A DNA stretch of 64,000 bases from Gigaspora rosea. Lineage: Eukaryota > Glomeromycota > Glomeromycetes > Diversisporales > Gigasporaceae. The notes under the pieces were generated by a model that searched no databases, was not told the DNA's origin, and was given only the letters and a program-made list of their open reading frames with translations. The position numbers were made by a program, and so were the translations under genes. Positions 56,640 through 64,000 of this stretch are shown here, in pieces; positions within the stretch are counted from its first letter, which is position 1, and every line of letters starts with the position of its first letter. The DNA is taken from positions 160,319 through 224,318 of the forward strand of contig QKWP01000614.1 in assembly GCA_003550325.1 (NCBI GenBank), given 5' to 3'.

Positions 56640-58750
56640 CATATGACATCAGTTGATTATGGAAAATGAACAGCCCATTTTTTATGTACATAACATTCAA
56701 TTAATGAATTTTAACCATGAAATTATTAATTTAAAATACCAGCCATTCAATAAAAAAATAGAAAATTCCAAATTAGATGCTATTCTTTGGGTATGTGACA
56801 AATCTCTTTTGTCACGAGATGGTTATCATAGATTGGCACCAGCTTATTCGTGAACACCATATTGCTAAATGAAGGACAAAGATAATGGATATAATGAATA
56901 AAGCAATCAATTAAAACTTTTAGTCTTGATTATCAACCCTGTATTTAAGATAAAGCAGGATTTGAAACTAAAGATGGTGCCTATAGATCAATTAGATCTA
57001 TCTTAACTATTCTTTTTTCTATTTGGAAGCAATCTACTCCATTTGTACTTATCCTAGAAGATACATTAAACTCAAACTTGGTGGTAATAGTCATAATGTT
57101 GACCAAAAGCAAAACCATGTAATAATGATCATTTGTCTTCTAAATAAAGATAAAAAGTCTTAAAGCCTAACAATCAATATTGGTAAGTTTTATTTTAACT
57201 ATGGATTTTTCTAAATATATGGTCTACAAAAATCTCTCTAAATATAAGATTTTTTTGTCACTCTTTAGCTATATATTTAGAGGTCTGACCATATATAATA
57301 TTTAATTATCAATATTAATTAATTAATTACTTTTATTTTAAGCATTTGCTTGTACGCTGAATATGAAAAGTATGAAGTACTGACAAATATCAGCATCAAC
57401 CATATATTTAAAGATGAGCTCTTTGACCTTAAGAATAATAGTTTTTTTGATAGTAATAGAGTTTGTTGGCCCATTGAATTATATTTCTGTGAAGACTAGA
57501 AGTATGTATATAACTATGGGTTTAAATGCCCAAATGCCAATTATTTCTGCTTATATTGTAACTGCGATATTGAATCGCAATGGAATATGAATCAGGTTTG
57601 AAAAAATAGTAGAAATTCTAAATATAAGTAAATTACTATTTTTCAAAGCATGATATTAGACTAATTTTATCAGAGCATAAGATCAAATATGATACTCAAA
57701 CAAAAAGTTGGTTAAAATTGATATTTGTGGTATTTTTTTAATAAAAATCGTATAACAGTAAAATTATTCTTATGCTCTGATGTTTTGTATAAGACATATT
57801 AATTTTAAATTTAATATTTAATTAGGTAAAAAAAGCCACCTCTATTTCCTGCGATTGATCAAGAAAATTACATTCCTGATGAATTGCACCTATTGTTACG
57901 TATATCAGACATTTTAATAGAATGTTTGTTTAACAATTTAATCAAAAAAGAATTTGAAAAACAAATTAAGCTAGTGATTGAAGCAGCATTTAAAGAACTT
58001 ATAATTCAATTCAGATTTTTAAATCTGTAGGTAACAAATAGAATAGGACCTCATTGATGTGTTTGAATAAAAAAATTTTTTAGTATCGCAATTTATTTTT
58101 GGTGTATTAAGAGAAGATATTAAACAATTGTGGCATGAATTTTATAAATTATATAGTATTATACAACAACCATAGCTTTCTGATCAAGAAATTAATCAAT
58201 ATAAAGTTGATGCAGAAAACTGGGGTCAAACAGTGGTCAACCCTTTTTTGTCCATCTCAAGGTGATATAAATTCTTTACAAAAATATGGTCTCTATTGTA
58301 AATCAGATATCACACTATACTTACATGTATTTGCAAAGCATATTCCATTATTTATGCATCAATTAAAGGTGAAAGATCTCTCTTTGAGAATTTGTTCTAC
58401 CTCGGGCATAGAAAAAACTATAAGCAGGTAAATAAACTTCAAATAAAATGAGCTAGATGTTAAGAAAAGGTTCAAAATTAATAGTTTTTAACAAAAATTT
58501 TTGTGTTTAGATTCTAAATTAGTCTAGAAATATTTTTTGTTAATTCGATTCTTTTCTTAGCACCAAGCCCAAATTATTTTTAGATATTTTAATAAATTTG
58601 CTATTAGGTTCAGTTGTTTTTTGGAGCCACAACTATGGGAGGAGAATACAAAAAAAGTCTGTTGTTTATGATATGATGTCATATGAAAATTGGCAGCTTT
58701 TTTATTTAATAAACAATACTTCTACAGAAATCATATTTTGAAATATTTAT
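56640..58750 (+). pseudogene. Degenerate copy of an unidentified multi-copy protein
   Basis: Separate plus-strand blocks read: ILWVCDKSLLSRDGYHRLAP (near 56790), IHLKLGG-like KLKLGGNSHNV with QNHVIMIICLLNKD (57070-57150), WPIELYFCED and PNANYFCLYCNCDI (57470-57570), PAIDQENYIPDELHLLLRIS (57855-57910), LWHEFYKLYSII (58125), and VVYDMMSYENWQLFYLINN (58660-58720). The order and spacing look like one protein of roughly 600 residues with introns. I recognise the pattern as a repeated AMF family but cannot name its function; it may be transposon-derived. Many stops and shifts. Confidence 0.5.
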
Positions 58751-60085
58751 ATTAATAATAAGAAAAATTTATTAAATTAAAATAAATGGCCTTTTTCAGA
58801 TATAAAGGCTTTATCTGATATATAATTTGATTATTTGACTGTGATATTTGTATACTAGTTATATAATTTATATACCGTTATATTTAGAATATCAATTTAC
58901 CAATATTTTAATTATTTAGCATTTGAAAAATATTCTAATTTGTAAAGAAAACAAAAAATCACAGATTTTGGGCATATCTGATTTCCATAGTTTTGAAGCA
59001 ATTCTTTAGGAAATTTAAATAGAAGTATAGAATAAATAAGGAGTTCCAGAATTAAAGAGTACAAAGTTGCATGTGTGAGATTTTGTGCCTTGTGCAAAGT
59101 ACATCTCAGATAAGCTTTTCAGGAGTACTACGCTAATTCTTTCAATATTTTCATAATTGACTGAATTGAAAAAAGAAAAAGTGTATTAATCATTAAATCA
59201 CTTAACGATCTAATTATAGAAATGATTAATGCATCAACTATTAAATAACTTAATAATTAAATAATTATTATGAGATATTTATGAAGTAATTTTATTAAAT
59301 ATTATTTATTATAATAATTATATTGTTTGTATATTGATCTTTAAATTTTTTTTAAATATAAAACTTCTAAAAATACATCCTTTTATAGTTAAAATATGTA
59401 ATTTAAACCTATATTAGTCGCATAATACATATAACAAATCAGGTAATTTTTAAGCCTGTTAATAAATGGGTAGGGCTAGAGTATTACTACTACCTGGCCC
59501 TACCCAGCCCATGCAGAGGCCTATTATATTTATTCTTCTCATATTAGCAAACTTCTAAAAATAAGAAACTATCCTTTTTTATTTGATATTCTATAATTTT
59601 ATACAAAAGAAAATATCTATCAATATACTACTTTTTTTTAATTGATTATATTGACTATATCAACTGCAAATTGTATTAGGCCACGCAGGTCAAATTTTAA
59701 AAATTCTATAGAAAATTAAAAAAAAAAGCTAGCTGCCAGCAGGTCTGTCCAAAAGGTCCATGTTGTAAAACCAGAATATTAAATTCGTATAGTCTTATTG
59801 AATATAGAATCAAAACTGAATATATTTGTCTAAATATTAAATATATTTACCTCAGTGATTTATTTGTTGGAAAGGAACACAGGGCAAAATAAATCTATAA
59901 CTTCTTTGAATATGATCAGAAGAATTTTTGTTTAAATCAACTTTATGGACTTGTGGTAGATTTGGTGCATTCGGTTGGGCTATAGCAGGTCTTATAAAAT
60001 AAAATAAAAAAATTAAAATTAAAATAAAATATTATGTAAATTATAATCTGAAGGCATTTTGCTAATAGATCTCAATTCTTACTGT
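58751..60085. other. Mostly non-coding; possible exon relic at 59880-59993 (minus)
   Basis: On the minus strand 59993-59880 reads RPAIAQPNAPNLPQVHKVDL then SYRFILPCVPFQQ to a stop, after an acceptor-like TTTTATAAG. It may be the last exon of the zinc-finger pseudogene just upstream. The rest is AT-rich; 59465-59515 has GGGTAGGGC/GCCCTACCC motifs. Confidence 0.4.
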
Positions 60086-60625
60086 TTAGAAAATTCTCCC
60101 GAGTCTGCTACCACATTGAAAAATATGTTCATTCTCTTTTAACTCTGATTGTGACCAACTAAAGGCAACTTCATAGGAGCTCTCATTATCCATAAACAAA
60201 ACGTAACCTTTAGTCTTTAATTTCGGGTCTTGTCGAACATTCCAATAATCATAATTGACCAATTGCTTCAACCTCTGTTCACCAGCTTCACCCTGAAATG
60301 AACAAGAATATTTTCGTTGCACAGAACTATACCAGAAAGAAGGCTCACTCTCAAAAAGGTAAACAAATATATTTTCTGGAATGGCATTAATTGAAACTTG
60401 TTTTGCGCCTATTGAATGTCTATTAAAACCAAGACGTTTTTTTATAAGAACTACAATATAAACGCATCCTGATAAAATGTGATTTGTTCAAGAGGAGGTT
60501 TGATAAGTAAATAACGGTGAGGTATAATTTTGTTATTCCGATGCTTAACTCTCTCATGAATCACAAGTTTTTTACGTGAAGGAAAAATATCTTTACAAAG
60601 TTGGCATTTATTAGCTATGTTTACG
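60086..60625 (-). pseudogene. C2H2 zinc-finger protein, frameshifted
   Basis: The minus strand reads ANKCQLCKDIFPSRKKLVIH with ERVKH, a C-x2-C-x12-H-x4-H finger. It continues as RYLLIKPPLEQITFYQDAF, then after a one-base shift near 60456 as VVLIKKRLGFNRHSIGAKQ, SINAIPENIFVYLFESEPSF and YSCSFQGEAGEQRLKQLVNY, ending at FQCGSRLGRIF. The finger plus ITFYQDA..IKKRLGFNRHS domain is an AMF multi-copy type; its role is unknown to me. The frameshift and the stop before a likely next exon indicate a pseudogene. The 5' end is cut at about 60630. Confidence 0.6.
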
Positions 60626-60639
60626 TGTAAATTTACTAT

Positions 60640-60915
60640 GATTATCCAAAAATTTTTTATTGGTTAATCTGTTTTTAGATATCACGATCAAATTCGTCGA
60701 ATTTCCAAAATCCGCCCATATGGTCGACGAGACAAAAACAAAGAAAAAAGTAAAAACATTAAAAATACAAGAAACGAGTGTTCAAACCTGTCTAAGAGCA
60801 TTAATAAAAAATAACGGGAAGGCAATTTTACATATAAGACGTCCCTAACCCTAACTCCTAACTAACCCTTGCCCTAATTTTAATTAAAAAATAAAAATCA
60901 TATAAAGGTACGGTC
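60640..60915. repeat. Fragment related to the 46008-46295 MITE
   Basis: GACGAGACAAAAACAAAGAA, AACGAGTGTTCAAACCTGTC, AACGGGAAGGCAATTTTAC and CCCTAACCCTAACTCC follow the order of the MITE interior. The terminal repeats are missing. ATGATTATCCAAAA with TTATTGGTTAATCT just left also occurs at about 15000. Confidence 0.65.
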
Positions 60916-61438
60916 CCCCAAAATAGGAAATCAAAATAAGAACTTCATTAGTTTAAATTCAAGATAATACTGAACCTTTATATTTCAATTGAGCATTATT
61001 CCATAGTTGTCTTTGTCATACTTTCGGCGGGTAACGCCTCATTAGGTGAATGCTTTAATAAAAGAAAACATTGAAAAATGAGCAGATAAGATAATACAAC
61101 CAGAAAAACTATTATATGGACTGATTTATTTACATTGCGAAAAAAATAATATTTCATAAACCGTCATCGTTTCGTTATCCGTCATAGATTTCGCCATTTG
61201 TCAATTCGTCATTCTTTACGAAACGGTTTGTTATTCGTCAGATATCATTAGTGTTCATGTAGTGTAACAGCATAGTTCACAGTTATGCAATGAATTTCTT
61301 CTCGATGTTTAAAAAAGGAAATACGTAATTGATGTGGAACACCTAACTCTAACGTTAACCTTAATAATTCCAAATCAGCTTAAGCTCCATTTTCACTTAC
61401 AACATTTTGTATCAGATTTAACATTAAATTATAGAATC
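60916..61438. other. Upstream region of the kinase-like array
   Basis: No gene. The first exon's frame is open back to an ATG at 61334, so the start could lie there, adding 35 residues. Confidence 0.4.
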
Positions 61439-64000
61439 ATGGTCGATGAGTTTAGTTCTAGAAGAAATAAGCGGAAAGGAAAATGTGGAAACTGCAAACG
61501 TTATAATACATCGCTAGCTTGGTGTCAAACATGTGACCCTCAGATGACAGCAAAAGGGTGGACAAGCGGAAATAAGGAAGTTGATAATTGCATTAAAGAA
61601 TTTCAACTTAAAGCAACAGAATATGAGAACGTAATCGAATGGATTCCTTTTAATAGATTGGATAATATTCAAAGTAGAGGTGATAGATTTTTAGCAACCT
61701 GGTTAGATGGTGTGCGATATGTAAACAAAAAGAAAAGTACATTTAAATATAGATATACACAGTCACGTACACCACCATGCGTAATGGAGCTTAAAACATT
61801 AATTTCACATAATTTATTAGATACATTAAAAGAAGTAAGTTTATAATATTTTTAATATATGTAGTTTATTTAATTAATAACATACGTATTTACATCAATG
61901 AATTCTATTTACATTTTGTAAGTTTAAAAATTATATGCAATTAGAGAGTAAAAATGTCTATGGATTAACTCAAAACACAACAACAAGTGAATATATGTTG
62001 GTATTTGATGAATTTGTTGATAATAGAAATGAATATTATGGAAAATGTGCAAATTGCAACCGATATAACACATCACCAGCTTGGTGTCAAATATGTGATC
62101 CTCAGAAAACAATACAAGATTGGACAAGCGGAAATAATGATATCGATAATTGCATTAAAGAATTTCAACTCAAAGCAACAACATATGAGCTTGTAATCGA
62201 ATGGATTCCTTTTAATTAATATTCAAAATATTGGTGATAAATTTTTAGCAACTTGGCTGGATGGAAAACGATATGCAAAATGGAAAAATAATGATGAATA
62301 TATACAATCACGTACATCATCATGCGTAGTGGATCTTAAATTATTAAGTAGATCACAAAATTTATTAGATACACTAAAAGAAGTAAGATTACAATATATT
62401 ATTATATATGTAGTTTATTTAATTAATAACATACGTATTTACATAAATAATTTCTATTATATTTTGTAAGTTTAAAAATCATATTCAATTCGGTGATGAA
62501 CGAGTCTATGGATTAACTCAAAACACAGCCACAAATGAATATATGTTGGTATTTGATGAGTTTGTTTCTAAACGATACCCGAGTAATGGAATATGTGCAA
62601 ATTGCAACCGATATAACACATCTTTAGCTTGGTGTCAAACATGTGATCCTCAGAAAACAACACAAGAATGGACAAGCGGAAATAATGATATCGATAATTG
62701 CATTAAAGAATTTCAACTCAAAGCTACAGAATATGAGAATGTAATTGAATGGATTCCTTTTAATAGATTAAGTAATATTCAAAATAGAGGTGATAAATTT
62801 TTTTTAGCAACTTGGTTAGACGGAAAACGATATATAAAAGATATATGTAGCAGTAAATGTAAACAGTCACGTACATCACCATGTGTAGTGGAACTTAAAT
62901 CATTAAGTAGATCACAAAATTTATTAGATACATTAAAAGAAGTAAGATTACAATGTATTTATTATATATGTACAGTAGGTTATTTAATTAATTACATACG
63001 TATTTACATAAATAATTTCTATTTATATTTTGTAAGTTTAAAAATCATTCCGAAACGCAAATAGAGAATAAAAGTGTCTATGGATTAACTCAAAACACTG
63101 CCACAAACGAATATATGTTGGTATTTGATGAATTTGTTTCCAAAAGAAACAAGCAGAATGGAAAATGTGTAATTTGCACCCGATATAACACAGCTTTAGC
63201 TTGGTGTCAAACATGCGATCCTCAAAAAACAACGCAAGGATGGACAAGTGGAAATAAAGATATCGATGATTGCATTAAAGTGTTTCAACTTAATTCCACA
63301 AATTATGAAAATGTAATCGAATGGATTCCTTTTAATAGATTAAATAATATTGAAAACAGAGGTGATAGATTTTTAGCAACTTGGTTGGACGGAAGACGAT
63401 ATGTGAATGTAAATCGATGGTATAAGAAATACACGCAATCACGCACACCATCATGCGTAATGGGGATTAGAAAATTAACCAGCTCACAAAATTTATTATA
63501 TACACTAAAAGAAGTAAGATTATATTATATTTCTTATATATGTAGTACATTTTTATTTAATTAATAATGTATTTACTTAGATAAATTTTATTTATATTTT
63601 TAAATTTAAAAATTATATGAAATTAGAAGGTAAAAGTATCTATGGATTAACTCAAAACATAGCCACAAATGAATATATGTTAGTATTTGATGAATTTGTT
63701 GATAAAAGAAACAAACAAAATGGAAAATGTGCAAATTGCAACCGATATAACACATCACCAGCTTGGTGTCAAACATGTGATCCTCAGCGAACAACACAAG
63801 GATGGACAAGCGGAAATAATGATATCGACGATTACATTAAAGAGTTTCAATTTAATGCTACAAACAACGACGATGTAATCGAATGGATCCCTTTTAATAG
63901 AATAGATAATATTCAAAATAGTATTCAAAATAGTGATAATAGACTTTTAGTAACTTGGTTGGATGGAAAACGATATGCAAAACGTAAAATAATAATGATA
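61439..64000 (+). CDS. Tandem array of Cys4 head plus kinase N-lobe-like modules (partial)
   Basis: Exons 61439-61834, 61923-62382, 62471-62941, 63037-63513 and 63605-64000 (runs off). Introns are 86-95 bases, phase 0, with GTAAG donors and TTTTGTAAG acceptors. Each module of about 157 residues reads: Cys4 head (KCANCNRYNTSPAWCQTCDP), TSGN.DID.CIKEFQLKAT, IEWIPFNRL.NIQ, LATWLDGKRY, QSRT..CVVELK, LLDTLKE, FKN, YGLTQNTATNEYMLVFDEF. This equals the head and beta1-beta5 of the expanded AMF TKL-like kinases (knowledge of the family). The glycine-rich loop is lost, and no HxD or DFG segment follows: the next head follows instead. The start MVDEF begins at the module junction. Module 2 lacks 8 bases after IPFN, breaking the frame. 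Intron 4 has lost its usual acceptor; an upstream AG at 63579-63580 keeps the frame. A scaffold or regulatory decoy is conceivable; decay is equally possible. Confidence 0.75.

Overview
The window looks like nuclear DNA of an arbuscular mycorrhizal fungus (Glomeromycotina, Rhizophagus-like). This is inferred from very high A+T content, intron-rich genes with short AT-rich introns, Sel1-repeat and P450 genes, the AMF-type kinase family with its RYNT..WCQ.CDP head, and very dense transposon debris. No prokaryotic signal was seen.

Host genes. A small secreted protein made of tandemly duplicated exon-intron cassettes lies at 2443-3272 (minus). A seven-exon cytochrome P450 is at 4600-7343 (minus), with one frame-breaking base. 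A secreted-protein pseudogene is at 11362-11983 (plus). A twelve-exon P450, complete in phase, is at 47352-50186 (plus). A Sel1-repeat pseudogene is cut in two (50441-50716 and 56205-56545). A degenerate copy of an unidentified multi-copy protein is at 56640-58750 and a zinc-finger pseudogene at 60086-60625 (minus). From 61439 to the window end runs an array of at least five exons, each coding for a Cys4 head plus a kinase N-lobe-like half-domain, with no catalytic C-lobe.

Mobile DNA fills most of 7.6-31 kb and 40.6-56.2 kb. Many elements are defined here by exact target-site duplications: hAT-like MITEs (8 bp), a MULE-like family (9 bp, A/T only), Tc1/pogo-like pieces (TA), foldbacks, a tRNA-derived SINE, a 1.1-kb polyA retroelement and a decayed APE-type LINE with RT and RNase H (30907-39912). 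There is also an LTR fossil (15602-19168). Between 19.57 and 27.91 kb the elements are nested about seven deep. Between 50.7 and 56.2 kb three elements are stacked inside the Sel1 pseudogene.

The two most unusual observations are the kinase half-domain concatemer at the right edge and the MULE-like family whose ends carry a 14+8+8+8 layout with covarying sequence. A third is an alternating double-palindrome array at 52.3-54.2 kb. An assembly gap (N) occupies 28732-29470.
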